From contig CANJKZ010000010.1 of NCBI GenBank assembly GCA_947471745.1, positions 9,049,501-9,113,500 on the forward strand: a stretch of 64,000 nt of DNA, written 5' to 3'. This stretch comes from Closterium sp. Naga37s-1. Taxonomy: Eukaryota > Streptophyta > Zygnematophyceae > Desmidiales > Closteriaceae. Position numbers and translations under genes: made by a program. Positions 42,431 to 54,560 of this stretch are shown here, piece by piece; the stretch's first letter is position 1, and each line of letters starts with the position of its first letter. A model generated the notes under the pieces. That model ran no database searches. It was not told where the DNA came from and saw only the letters and a list, made by a program, of their open reading frames with translations.

Positions 42431-44489
42431 TTACGAAAGCGCGTGTACATCCCTGAAATTTCGGCTGCGCAGATACTCGGTGAGGACGGGGTGGTTTTTG
42501 ATTCTGTCCAGGGGGACCCAGTTGTCTTCGGTAGGTGTACGGTCTTTCCAGCGGATCAGGAACTCGATCCTTCGGGCTCCTCGAGGGTCACGAGCTCTGT
42601 GGCTCAGGATTTTCTCGGGGGTGATGATTGGTTCAGTCGGCGGTCGTGTCATGCTGGCTGGGCGATTGCGTGGCAGTTGGCTCGTGGACGGGACGTAAGG
42701 GCGAAGCAGGCTGACGTGGAATGAGGGGCTGACGTACCAGTCAACAGGGAGGAGGAGGTGGGCGGTGACGGGCGTAATCATGTGGCTTAAGCGAAATGGC
42801 CCGCAGTATCGGGGGCGGAGTTTTGGGGTGATGGGCAGTCGGAGGTTCTGAGTGTCAAGTAAAACTAGGTCGTCGGGCTGGTAAGTGACAGGTCTGCGGT
42901 GGCGGTCGGCGTTACGTTTAGCGATGATGTTGGATTTTTTTATTGCGTCTGCTGCCCGGGTCCGTGCTGCTTGTAATATTTCGGCGAACTGTTGTGCTCG
43001 TGGCACTAGGTTGTCGGGATTCGGGGTCATGGGTACTGTCGGGTCTTGTCCGTAGTTTAGGTAAAATGGTGACTGTTGGGTCGTGGCGGATGGCGAGTTG
43101 TTGTACGCGAATTCGATTAGTGGCAGTTGCTGTTCCCACATGGTCGAATCGCCGCACGTGGCCCTGATGAGCTGTTCCATGGTCTGATTTGTCTGTTCTG
43201 TCTGTCCGTCAGTTTTGGGGTGGTATGATGAACTGAACGGTAGTCGTGTGCCGAACTGTTGCCACAGGTTCCGCCAGAAGTTGCTGGTGAATTTCGTGTC
43301 GCGGTCGCTGATGATCGCTGCTGGTATCCCGTGTAATCGAACGATGGTGGCGAGGAAGAGGCGAGCTGTTTCTTCGGCTGTGATTGATTTCTTGCATGCT
43401 GCTAAGTGTGCCATTTTCGTCAATCGATCGACGACGACCAGGATCGCGTCGTTCCCACTCGCCCCGGCCGGTAACCCCGTGACGAAGTCCATCGTCACCT
43501 GCTGCCAAGCACGCTCTGGGGGTGGTATCGGCTGAAACTGTCCCGCCGGCCGCTGTCGTGATGATTTCATGAGCTGGCAAGTGGGACACGATGCCACGTG
43601 TCGTTGTACGTTGGTCAACATTTCGGGCCAGTAATAATACCGCTGCAGCTGCTGCCGTGTTTTTTCTACTCCGAAATGCCCCAAGGTAACTCCGTCGTGT
43701 GCCTCCTGTAACAGTAATTCCCGTAGCAGTGTATACCCAGGCACCCAAATGCGGTCAGTCCCGGCTTTTACGTAAGAGACTCCCCTTGCTGCTGCGAACT
43801 GCTGCGAATTTCCTCCTGTGAAGAATGGATCCGTTTGGTACCCGTGGGTAAATAGGCCTGTCAGTAGTGGGCTTGTCTGGGCGAGTAGTATTGCGTGGAT
43901 CTGGGCAGTGGGGCGGGTCAGTGCGTCGGCGATGTTCGAGGCTCCTTTTTTGTAAGTGACCGTGTAGTGAAAGTTGGACTCGAGAAAATCGAGCCAGCGA
44001 ATCTGTCGTGGGTTGAGGTGTGGCTGTGCGCGAAGGTACTGTAGTGATTTATGGTCTGTCCGTACTGTCACGTCTGCGCCGGTCAAGTAACAGCGCCACA
44101 CTTTGAACGCGTGCACGATCGCAAGCATTTCGCGGTCGTGTATCGGGTAATTTTTCTCGGGCGGATGCAGTTTTCGTGACTCGTATGCGATGGGCTGTAG
44201 GCCGTTGCCGAAGTCCTGTAGCAGTACGACTCCGATGGCGATGTCGCTTGCGTCGGTAACTATTTCGAATGGGCGGTGTGGGTCGGCGATGCGCAGGACG
44301 GGCGGTGAACAGAGAACATTTTTCAGGGCAGAGAAGGCAGCATGCTCTTTCTCCCCCCACATAAAAGCGACCCCCTTCCGCAGTAAATCCGTCAGTGGGG
44401 CAGTTAACCGTGCCATATCGGGGACGAACCGACGCACATAATTAACGAACCCTAAAAAACTCTGCAGCTCCGTGATGTTCGTCGGGGGG
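42431..44489 (-). CDS. G2 Pol, C-terminal part: RNase H, integrase, chromodomain
   Basis: Continues RT after El4. It begins with the thumb segment FLGFVNYVRRFVPDMA, then RNase H (FEIVTDASDIAIG; YPIHDREMLAIVHAF; VRTDHKSLQYL; NIADALTR), integrase zinc domain (H and CPTCQ), and catalytic core with TMDFVTGLP, ISDRDTKFTS and DGQTEQTNQTMEQ. A GPFRL-type C-terminal SH3-like segment follows, then a chromodomain near the end (EKILSHR, EFLIRWKD, DNWVPLDRI). Chromoviruses use this domain to direct integration into chromatin. The frame joins RT exactly across the TGCCA duplication (51237 then 5 + 52 bases). No stops to the end at 42431. Confidence 0.93.
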
Positions 44490-44494
44490 TGCCA

Positions 44495-44620
44495 TGTGAA
44501 AGAACGAGGAATGAATGCACTAGGAAACAGGTGGGTACAAGTAGGAAAACCTAAAAGTGTTGTACCCCATAGTATCTACCCCACTACAGCCTACACAGAC
44601 TATAGCATATAAGTTTGACA
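44495..44620 (-). repeat. 3' LTR of El4
   Basis: 126 bp, TGTGAAAGAACGAGG to TAAGTTTGACA on the plus strand. Confidence 0.92.
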
Positions 44621-44817
44621 CACCCCCATAGGCAAAGTGGGGGAGAACAAGAGGTCACAAGACCAGTCAAGCAAAGCACAGCAAGCTCAGGGTGGATCAC
44701 AACGTCACCACACATTCCGAGCACAAGTTCAAGGCCACAAGGCCAGTTCACATGCAAGATTATATATAAAGGTAAACAAGCAAGTGCAGGTATAGATAGA
44801 TCACAGTACAAGCAAGG
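44621..44817 (-). other. 3' noncoding module of El4
   Basis: Nearly identical to 28241-28437; purine tract against the LTR. Confidence 0.75.
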
Positions 44818-47800
44818 TCAAGAAGTGAGCAAGTGAGGCCAAGTAGGCACAAGACCTAGCATCGTACAAAAGCGCTGATGATCACAAGGCTGAAGTGCCT
44901 TGGTAAAGATATCAGCAGTGTTGGCCTGAGAGGCCACGTAGGCAAGGCGCAGCTGACCACGCTGCTGCAGCTCACGAGCAAGGAAGTAGCGAAGAGCAAT
45001 GTGCTTCGTTCTGTGCTCCAGTCTGTGCTCCCGACACAAGGCCAGCATGGCCTCGTTGTCTACGTACAGAACTGGAGGAGAACGAGGCGGCTCTCCTAGG
45101 TCAGTCAGCAGGTAGGTGAGCCAGCGTAGCTCCTGTGCAGCCATGGCCCCTGCGTAGATCTCAGCCTCACAACTGGAGCCGAGAATAGAAGACGAGCGGG
45201 TAGACCGCCACGAAACAGAGCCGGAACCAAGGCTGAAGGTGTAACCCTGTGACGACCGCTGCGTAGCCTGGTCGTCAGCCCAAGAAGCGTCTGCGTGCCC
45301 AGTGAGGACCACTGGACGCCGCCCTCCAAGCACTAGCCCCATGCTCGACGTACTTCACAAGTAGCGCAACACCCTCTTCGCTGCAGCCATGTGCTCTGGT
45401 CGGTGTCTCCCAGGAGCAACATAGCGTGCTAGGATGCTAAGAGGGTATGCAAGGTCAGGTCGAGTGCAGGTCATCAGGTACATGAGGCAGCCAACAAGCT
45501 CTGGGTACGGGCCACTCGGCTCTACGGACTCATCCGAAGGCAGAGCTGAGAGCGAGTGGCGAGTAGACAGAGGAGTGGCCTGAGGCGAGGAGTACGTGAA
45601 GTCGAAGCGCTGAAGGACCTGCTGCACCATGTGTGACTGAGTCAAGGTAATGGTGCGCTGTGCTCTGTCCCGGGTGATCTGCAAGCCAAGGTAGCTGCGC
45701 AGTTCACCCAGGTCTGTGCACGTGTGTCTCTTCTGCAGCTCGGACTTCACGTGGGCGAGTCCAGCAGTGTCAGCAGTAGCAAAGACCAAGTCGTCGACGT
45801 ACACGGGGATGTAGAACGGCGGCAAAGAGGTGTCGGTGCGTAGAAACAGCGACGGGTCGGCAGTAGAAGGAGCAAACCCAAGAGCCGCAAGTGTAGTCCT
45901 CAGTGTGTCGTGCCACTCATGGGTCGCCTGGCGGAGACCGTAGACTGGCCGTCGGAGGCTCCACTGGGTACCAGGAGGAAACGACCCAGTGAAGCCAGGT
46001 GGGCGGCGCAGCCAGATCTCCTCGTGCAGGCTGCCCTGTAGGAAAGCAGTGCTGAAGTCAAGGGAGTGAAGCTCGTAGTTGCGCTGAGCGGCTATGTGCA
46101 GTAGCACCCGAAGAGTGGTCATCTTCGGGGTGGGAGAGAAGGTCTGAAAGTAGTCAACTCCCTGCCGCTGACTGAAGCCTCGAGCCACGTAACGCGCCTT
46201 GAAGACAGGCGGAGAACCCGGCGGCCGCTTCACCCTGAAAATCCACATGCCACTGACGATGTTCGCCCCAGGTGGGGGAACCTCATCGACGTAGGTGCCT
46301 GTGGACTTCTAGGAAGCCATCTCTGCATCCATGGCTGACTGCCACTGAGAGGAGTAGGGACCCTCTATCGCCTCTGCGTAAGAGCGCGGAGTCGGGATGT
46401 CTGGTGCATCCGGGTCTCCCTCAGGGGCAATCAGCATGGACACGAGATGAGGCAAAGCAGCAGCAAAACACTGGAACTCCTCCTGCCTGTCCCCAAGGAC
46501 GTCCGTGCTAAGAGCACACTCACCCCCGACGGACGGAGGACAGACAGACTCAGACTCAGCAACAAGACTAGCAGCGTAGTCTAGACGACAGCGAGCAGCG
46601 AAGTCGACCAACTCAGCAACTAAGGCAGACGCAGCAGTGGACTCAAAGGAAGGGTTAGTGATAACAGTAGCCAGGAGACGCGTGACAGTAGGACTGGCAG
46701 CACGAAGAGAGTCAGACTCCGGGTCAGCAAGAGCAGGAAGAGAGGACTCCGGAGGAGACGGCAAAGGGACACGCTGCGGAGCAGTGGAAGGACGCAGTGC
46801 CATCTGGTGCGTGCCCGGGACCGCAGGAGGACGCTGACGCGGAACACGACGACTAGTGCGAGCAGCACGAACAGGCGACGCAGGACGAGACGCAGGCGCA
46901 CGACGCTCAGCAAGACCTCCAGTAGGACCAGTGTAGGGAGAAGGAGCAGGCAGTGGGGAGGCGGGCTGTAGCTGTGACTGCGACTGGTCAGGCTGTGGAC
47001 ACTCTAAGGGAGGAGCAGGACCAGTAGAAGGCGGGAGACCAAGAACCTGCTCAAGGAGCGGAACGAAGTACGGCCGCGGCCGCGCAGCGCCTCCAGAAAC
47101 AGCAGGGACAGCACCAGTACCCCCAGCGGCAGCACCAGCGCCAGCAGCACCTCCAGCTCCAGCAGCGCCAACTCCAGCACCCTCAGAAGCACCAGCGCCA
47201 ACAGCACCTCCAGCGCCAACACCCCCAGCAGCTCCAGCTCTAGCAGCTCCAGCAGCACCTACTCCAGCAGGACCGCCAGCTCCAGCACCGCCAGCTGCTC
47301 CAGCACCTCCAGCAGCACCAGCAGCACCTCCAGCAGGACCAGCTCCAACAGCCCCAGCAGCACCCCCAGTCCCAGCAGCTCCAGTATCGCCAGTACGAGC
47401 ACCTCCAGGACCAGAGGCTCCAGCACCCCCAGCACCGACCCCAGGGTCAGCAGCAACACCAACTCCAGTAGGCTCAGCGCCCTCAGCTCCAGCTCCAGCA
47501 GCACCACGGAGGCTGCGACAGTACCGAGAGTACCACTCACGCAGCTGCTGGGAAGAGAGAGCGCCCCCAGGCGCAGCACCCCCAGGCTCAGGACCTCTAG
47601 ACCCAGCACCCCCAGGGACAGCACCCCCAGGCTCAGCACCTGCAGTCTCTGCACCCCCAGGCTCAGCACCCGCAGTCTCCGCACCCCCAGGCCCAGCACC
47701 CCCAGTCTCCGCACCCCCAGGCTCAGCACCCCCAGGCTCAGTACCTCCAGACCCAACACCACCAGGCTTAGCACGCTCAGTACCTCGCGCAGGTCCAGAG

Positions 47801-50094
47801 TCGACAGCTACCTCAACAGGCTCGACCGGGTCTACCTGGGAAACACCTGAGGGAGCAGGAACCTGGGGAGGCAAGGGGTCTACCAAGGCAGCACCTGGCG
47901 TGAGGAAGAGCGGCGGAGGGGGGAGCGGGGCAGTGCGGTAGGGGAAGAGACGGTAGAAGGGGACCGACTCGTCAAACGTGACGTCCTGGGAGGACAGAAC
48001 ACGGCGCGAGGTGGGGTGGTAAAACTGCCAACCAGGCGCGTCAGGGGGGAAGCCAAGGAAGACGCAGGGAATAGCACGGGGGGACAGCTTGTCCGCAGAC
48101 AAGTCGCGGACAAAAGCCCGAGATCCCCAGACACGAAACGCAGACGCATCGCCAACCTTCCCCGTCCACCGCAGAGTAGGGGAGGTCTCCGGCAGGGAGA
48201 CCCGGGGCTGAAGGTTGATCTGATGCGCCGCGTACTGAACCGCGAACGGCCACAGAAAATAGGGAGCAGCCGCATGGATCATGGACGTACGAGCGACGTC
48301 CATGACCATGCCAATGCGGCGCTCAGCAATCCCATTTTGCTGTGGAGAGGCCGGAAGCGTGAACGTCTGGCGGATGCCCTGTGCACGACAGAAGGCTCGC
48401 AGAAGGTCAGAGGAAAACTCACCGCCTCTGTCGGAGTGCAGACGCAGAACAGGAAAGTCCGAGCCGAAACTCTCTCTGAGCTGGAGACGAGCTGCGCGGA
48501 TCCAGTCGATCAACACCTCAGTGACCTCACCCTTGCTGCGCAAGGGGAAGACTGTGGTGTAACGCGAGTAGTCGTCAACCACCAGCAGGAAGTAACGCTC
48601 GTGACCCTGTCCATGGACGCGGGCTGGGCCCCACACGTCCATGTGAAGAGTCTGCAGCGGAGCCTCTGTCGGAGGAAACTCGGAGGAGTGAGGAGCGGCG
48701 CGCTGCCGCCCCTCGACGCAGGGAACGCAGGTGGGGGCAGGCCCCGGAGGAAGAGAAGGGAGGGATCGGGTGAGACCCGAGACAAGGAAACGAGAGGCCA
48801 TGCCTCGGAGACGAGGCAGGGAGGGGTGACCAAGGCGGTGCTGCCAGAGGAGAGTCTGGTGAGACAGGAGACGACACGAGCAGGGGGCAGACTCAGGACC
48901 AGACCTGGACGCTGCAGCAAGCACCTGACCCGACGCAGCTACCTGAGGAGACTCAGTAGTCAGTGTGTACAGGCTCGACCTCGGCTGACGGGTAAACGTG
49001 GCCAAGTGTCGGCCCGTCCGAGCACACGTACAGTGGGTCACTCGCTGACGCGCAGGAGTGAACTGGTCAACCCCTCCATCCTGTAGGTCAGCACCACTCA
49101 CCAAGTTCGTAGAGAACGAGGGGAGGTAAAGACCTGACAGGGAGCCAGAAGGGGCCGCCGGACACGGTAAGACAGTGGAGAAGTGGGCAAGGACAGGACC
49201 CCCAGAGGGGTCTGCCAGGGAGACTGCAACCGGCCGACTAAGCGGCGTGAGTGTGGTGCGGTCTCGAAAGAAGGAGCGGGAAGCACCCGAGTCAAGGGTA
49301 AAGGTGTGTAAAGCCTGAGACGACGTGGTACCTGAGAGAGCAGACTCACCAGTACCTGGAGCAGCAGACTCACCAGCACCTGGAGGAGCAGACGCACTAG
49401 CACCTAGAGCAGCAGCCTCACCAGCACCTGGAGCAGCAGCCTCAATGCCCGGGTCAGGCGGAACACACAGGTAACAGTCACCCACATCACTAGTAGGCAA
49501 TGCATACATGGCAGTGAGGATAGCATCATAGTCAAGAGCATAGATATCTACCCTCTGCCTAAGCAGCTCCACCCAGTCGGGGAGCTCAGCGGCGTCGCCA
49601 AACTCCGTACGCCAGGCGTCTCTCAGACGGGCGAAGCAGCGGGACTCTGCGTGACCAAACGTCCCGCAAGGCTGACCAGTCCGAGCACCAGTGCGAATGA
49701 CGTACGGACAGCGAGCAGTACTTCGTGACCCTCCACGCTGAGCGTACCACTCACGAAGCTGCTGGGGCGAAAGGACCGCACGCGGACTACGCTGCAGCTG
49801 CACCTGGCCACTACAAGCAGCTCCCGAACTACTCACGCCAGAACGACTCCCACTACGGCCACCCCGACAACCCCAAGTAGCGTACCACTCACGAAGCTGC
49901 TGGGGCGTGAGGGACTCACGCGGACGTCGCTGGAGCTGCATCTGGCCACCGCCAGGGGCAGCAGGAGCAGTGGTAGCCGCAGTGGCAGCAGTAGCAGCAG
50001 TAGCAGTGCGGCCACCCCTACAACCCCAACTAGTGTACCACTCACGAAGCTGATGGGGGGCAAGGGACTCACGCGGACGGCGCTGGAGCTGCAT
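44818..50094 (-). pseudogene. El4 polyprotein: NC-like, PR, IN, RT, RNase H with two stops
   Basis: A single frame interrupted only by TAG 46309-46311 and TGA 45355-45357. First segment 1261 codons from ATG 50094: LREWY-type motifs ending at 20, 71 and 117; C129-x13-C143-x4-H148-x4-C153; protease D268-S-G; integrase HRLGH, MDVWGP, HSDRGGEF, QQNGIAERR; linker with GGAE and GAGG repeats and LREWYSRYCRSL. Second segment: RT from MWIFRVKRP with YVDD to RVLRYL. Third: RNase H from MGLVLGG with DASWADDQ and a YVDNEAM variant (Lys to Glu) of the DNKA motif. There is no capsid-like Gag upstream. The two stops sit at the IN linker/RT and RT/RNase H borders and recur in El3. Confidence 0.92.
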
Positions 50095-51092
50095 CTGGCC
50101 ATGCCAGGAGCAGCAGTAGCAGTAGAAAGAGCAGTAGTAGCAAGAGCAGCAGTAACAGCAGTGCTCACCAGTGGCAAGAAGGGCAGGAGTACGACAGCGG
50201 CAATGGTGAGGCCGCTACCACCGCAGGGCGAGGGCTCCGCGGCTGCTGCAGGGACTGCTGCTCCAGGGGCCAGGGGCAGCTGCAGCAGGGGCGGCTGCTC
50301 CAGGGGCCAGGGTGCCGCGGCGGGCAGGGGCGGCGGCGGCTGACACGGCAGCGGCGGCGGCGGGTGCTGTTGTCGGCGGTGGCGGCGGCTGCTGCTGTCG
50401 GCGGCGGCGGCTGTTGCGGTCGGCGGCGGCGGCTGCTGCGGCCGGGGCAGGGGCGGCGGCGGCGGCTGCTGCCGTGGTCGGCGGCGGCGGCAGCTGCTGC
50501 TGTCGGCGGCGGCGGCTGCTGCTGTCGGCAGCGGCGGCGACGGCTGCTGTCGGCGGCGGCTGCTGCTGTCGGCAGCGGCGGCGGCGGCTGCTGTCGGCGG
50601 CGGCGGCGGCTGCTGCCGGCGCAGAGGCGGCGGCGGCTGACACGGCAGCGGCGGCGGCGGCTGCTGTTGTCGGCGGCGGCGACTGCTGCGGCCAGGGCAG
50701 GGGCGGCGGCGGCTGAGAAGGGGCCGCGACGGGCCACGAAGGGGCTGCAAGGGGCCGCGAGGGGCCGCGAGGGGCCGGGAGGGAGCCGCGACGGGGCCGC
50801 GAGGGGCCGTGAGAGGGGCCGCGAGGGGCCGTGAGAGGGGCCGTGAGAGGGGCCGCGAGGGGCCGCGAGGGAGCCGCGAAGGGGCCGCGAGGGGCCGTGA
50901 GAGGGGCCGCGAGGGAGCGGCTAAGGGGGCGCGAGGGGCCGTAAGAGGGTGCGACGGGCCGCTAAGGGCAGGGGACGCGACGGGAGGGCAGGCACACGGG
51001 GCGCGACTCGGGCAGGGGCGAAGCGCGCTCCGGGCAGGAAAAAAAAAAAATCGATTTTCGGTGGGCCCTAGGAAACGTTCCCACTAGGGAAC
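50095..51092 (-). repeat. El4 leader: GGC-rich array and GGGGCCGCGA minisatellite
   Basis: 50230-50700 GGC/TGCTGC-rich array, 50715-50960 units with GAGGGGCCGCGA and GGGGCCGTGAGA, run of 12 A near 51039. Long frames on both strands are repeats (poly-Ala/Arg), not genes. Confidence 0.75.
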
Positions 51093-51105
51093 CTGCTCTA
51101 TACCA
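51093..51105 (-). promoter_or_regulatory. Primer-binding site of El4
   Basis: Minus strand TGGTATAGAGCAG. Confidence 0.8.
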
Positions 51106-51231
51106 TGTGAAAGAACGAGGAATGAATGCACTAGGAAACAGGTGGGTACAAGTAGGAAAACCTAAAAGTGTTGTATCCCATAGTATCTACCCCACTACAG
51201 CCTACACAGACTATAGCATATATGTTTGACA
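51106..51231 (-). repeat. 5' LTR of El4
   Basis: 2 differences from 44495-44620; followed by TGCCA. Confidence 0.92.
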
Positions 51232-52740
51232 TGCCACGCTTTTACCGTGTCCAGCTTCTTTGGGTCGATTTCAACTCCAGCCTCTGAAATAACGTGCCCC
51301 AAAAATTCTAACCTATCCTTGAAGAACTCGCACTTGGAACCCTTGGTCGGTAATCTGTGCTCGTCTAAAACCTTAAATACTGCTTCCAGATCTGCTAAGT
51401 GCTGGTGCTTGTCCCAACTGTAAACTAGGATGTCGTCGAGGTAAACTATCACACATTTATCTAAGAGCGGCCTAAACGCCTCGTTCATGGTCATCTGAAA
51501 AGTCGGCGGTGCGTTGGTCAGCCTGAATGGCATCACGGTGTACTCGAATGACCCATACCTAGTTCTAAATGTTGTTTTTACACAGTCCGATGGTTCGACC
51601 CGAATCTGGTGGTAACCTCCGCGTAAGTCAATTTTCGAAAAGACTCGTGCTGTTCGCAGTTGATCTATCAGTTCGTTGGCGCGGGGAATGGGGCATCGCG
51701 ACTTGACTGTTACCCTGTTGAGTGCTCTGTAGTCGATACACATGCGAAAAACCCCGTCTTTTTTCGGTGTGAACAGTATCGGTGCGGCGAACGGTGACGA
51801 GCTCGGTCGGATGAATTTTTTCTCTAGCAGGTAATCTAACTGCTTCCTCAGTTCGTCGAGCTCTGGCTGTGTCAGTCGGAATTGTCGCTGTACAGTTGGC
51901 TGTGCCCCCGGTTCTAACTCTATGCGGTGGTCATGTGCCCGCTGAGGTGGCAGTCCTTCTGGTAAGTCGTCGGGAAAAATCCCTGGGTACCGTTTCAACA
52001 GTTCCTGTAGTTCGGGCAGTACTGCTGCCAACAGTTTCTGAAAATCGCTCGGCTGCTCTGCTTCTCCTACCAATGCTATATCCACTGCGTACACGTCAGC
52101 TCCAGCGGTGACAGCCTGTTTCATCGTGACGGCGTTGACGTGTACCGTTGAAGACTCAGGCGACTGCCAGCGAGGTAGCTCAACCCAGTTACCGCTACTT
52201 CACACAGTGCAGCTACCCGTCGTCCAGTCAATTCGAGGGTTATACCATCGCAGCCAATCACGTCCCAGTAAAATGTCGTGCCCATCGAGTGTCGTTGCGA
52301 GCATTTCCTGTGTAAATCCGAAATTCCCCCTCGCAGCGGACTTTGACTCTCTCCACCTTTTCCCGTATGGCCAGTGGCGTGCCGTCGACTAAGCATGCGT
52401 CTATCTCAGGTAAACAACGGCTAAGTGTCAGTTGCAGTTTTCGTGCGGTTGCGGTATTAACTAAACTGTGACTTGCTCCTCCGTCGATAAAAATCTTCAC
52501 TGCCGCTCCCTGTATTTTCCCGTGGATCAGTACTGGGCAATCCGTCGCTGTACCCTCCTTATTCGTCCGAGCCCGATCGATAGCATGAATCGGTACTGTG
52601 ACTCGGTGAGGGTCGGTGTGGTTGGGCGAGCAGGCAGTCTCGTCAGTAGTTGGCCCGATTCCTACTGACTGCTGGCGTTTCCCTGCCTCGGAGACTCCCT
52701 CCCCTGCTCTGCTCCGCGGCGCCTCAGCTCCTCTGGGCAT
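51232..52740 (-). pseudogene. G2 protease and reverse transcriptase (N-terminal Pol)
   Basis: From 52740: a basic linker overlapping the gag end in another frame, then a retropepsin-like segment with FIDGGASHSLVN, where the usual DSG/DTG triad reads DGG. A frame change near 52340 is needed to reach the conserved DGHDILLGRDWLRWYN, and a TGA follows at 52200-52202. The RT frame (from 52124) then has LPEGLPP, RQFRLTQPELDEL, FAAPILFTPKKDG, RMCIDYRALNRVT, FSKIDLRGGYHQIRV and YLDDILVYS, up to the El4 insertion. RT itself shows no break. The protease damage means Gag-Pol would not be made intact. Confidence 0.88.
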
Positions 52741-53296
52741 TCACTCTTGCGATGGCCCGGCCTATTGGAAGCGAAGCAGCGCCCTTTAAACGGCGCGGCA
52801 GCTGCATTCGTCGCAACGGCATGTATGGTGGCGTGCTCGATCGGTCCCCGAGGGCGATGTCCGTAGTAGGACCCCGGTCTCGGACGGCGTAAGATGTCGA
52901 TTTTCTCGGCGAGCGCGAGAATCTCGTTGAAGTTCAAGAGTCCGCGTAGCATGACCTCGTGCGAGATGTCTGGATTCAGCCCTCCGACGTAACGGTCCAC
53001 CCGCTCCGCTTCGTGCATGTAGCCGACTTGCTCGCATAATGCGAGAAAACCACTCGTATAGTCTTGAACCGACCCGAGATGCCGCCAAGTATGCAGTCTC
53101 TGACGCGCTGAAATAGAAGCCGCGATCGGCTCGAAGCGCGCCCGAAGCCCTGCGCACCACGCATCCCACGTGCTGTATTGGGCTGTTTCGCAGAATGAAC
53201 TCCAGGTGACGGCTGGACCCGTGGGCCCTTCCTCTTGCGACGGTGGCTCGTAGGTGCGTGGCGACGTCACGATGACTCGCCACCAGTCCATGGCGG
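52662..53296 (-). CDS. G2 Gag, C-terminal part
   Basis: Continues Gag after El5: MDWWRVIV, then the retrotrans-gag core (FEPIAASISARQRLHTWRHL; YTSGFLALCEQV; RYVGGLNPDISHEVMLRG) and a zinc knuckle reading CFASNRPGHRKSEC, whose second Cys is Ser (TGC to TCC), near 52770. Ends NASSQ at 52662. The frame joins the N-terminal part exactly at GPA|MDWW once El5 and one GGCGG copy are removed. The first codons of the annotated ORF (53327-53299) are El5 LTR sequence. Confidence 0.87.
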
Positions 53297-53472
53297 TGTG
53301 AGAATCATAAGCATAGAGAGGAGCCATAGCTAGGGTTTAGCTAGCTAGGCAAGAGAGAAATGAACAAAGGAGGGGTTTCACTAGCAGCAGTTGGGATACA
53401 TATAGCAAACCCTAACAGGGTTGTACTCGCTATAGAGCACCCCACTACAGGCTAGATAATAACATTCTGACA
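53297..53472 (-). repeat. 3' LTR of El5
   Basis: Plus strand TGTGAGAATCATAAGC to ACATTCTGACA. Confidence 0.9.
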
Positions 53473-54300
53473 CACCCCCATAGCCAAAGTGGGGTGTAAT
53501 CAGCAGAGCACGCAGTCATAGAGCAGGTTCACAAATGCAAGCAAAGCTAGAGGCTATCACAGAGGGCAAGTGAGGAGGAGGAGGAACTGTGGAAGGAGAG
53601 AAGATGGGAGGCAACGACTGAAGCTGCAGAGGCACGGGCACAGGAGCGGCTGACTCAGTGGCTACCGAAGCAAGGGCGACGGACTACTGGAGTGACTGGC
53701 TCCGCGGCTAAGACGAGCGGCAGGAGCAACGGACCCACTGGCGACTGGTGCAACAGGCTCACTGGCTACCGAAGCAAGGGCGACGGACTACAGGCGCTGC
53801 AGGCGACACGACAGCTACCTCCACACAACCTCCTCCAACTGACCCACACCCTTGACACACACCCCCTGCTGAACCCCTAACTCCACTCCCACGTCACCCC
53901 CCTAGCACCACTCCTTCGGCTCCCACACACCCACCCCCCTGAGCGGCAGCTGCAGCAGCGGGAGACGGAGGAGGAGGAGATGTAGTGGAACGGCGCACAG
54001 AAACTGCACCCCCATACCCCCCACCCCCAAACCCTAATTCAGGAGAACGGGCAGCAGCAGGGGTGGGGCACCGTCAGAAGCACGGGGGACAGCGAGCAGC
54101 TCAGGGGCAGAGAGGAACGGGCCGCCCACGGGCCTGGCACAGCCCGACGAACCGCGCGCAGGCGGCCCGAGCCGCGCGCGGGCCTGGCGCAGCCCGTACG
54201 GGCCGCGCTCGGGGCTAGCGCAGCCCGCGCTGGCCGGGACGGGCGACGGGGGACGACGGGCTGGTCCCCGTCGCCCGTCGAAGCGCCCCCCGGGGGCGAC

Positions 54301-54480
54301 GCGCGGACCGACGAGGTAGAAGGCCGCCGCGCGCCCCGGGGCGCACGGCGGGCAGAGAACCGCCGCACGCCCCGGGGCGCACGGCGGGCAGAAAACCGCC
54401 GCGCGCCTCGGGGCGCACGGCGGGCAGAAAACCGCCGCACGCTCCGAGCGCGGGGCGGGAAGAAAAATCCGTCGCACGCC
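54301..54480 (-). repeat. GC-rich minisatellite in the El5 leader
   Basis: About four copies of a unit near 36 bp (plus strand GGGGCGCACGGCGGGCAGAA plus ACCGCCGCACGCC). Same position as the leader minisatellites of the coding elements. Confidence 0.8.
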
Positions 54481-54560
54481 ACGGGGCGTGCAACACACAG
54501 AGTAGCAGCGGAAGCAGTTAGGTGGGCCCACAGGCCAGGAGCGTAGATGCTCTGATAGCA

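Larger units (their letters stand above)
44495..51231 (-). mobile_element. El4: defective copia retrotransposon inserted in G2 RT
   Basis: LTRs 44495-44620 and 51106-51231 (126 bp, 2 differences). Target duplication TGCCA at 44490-44494 and 51232-51236. Sister copy of El3 with the same plan and the same two stops, but without El3's frameshift and private stops. Confidence 0.93.
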
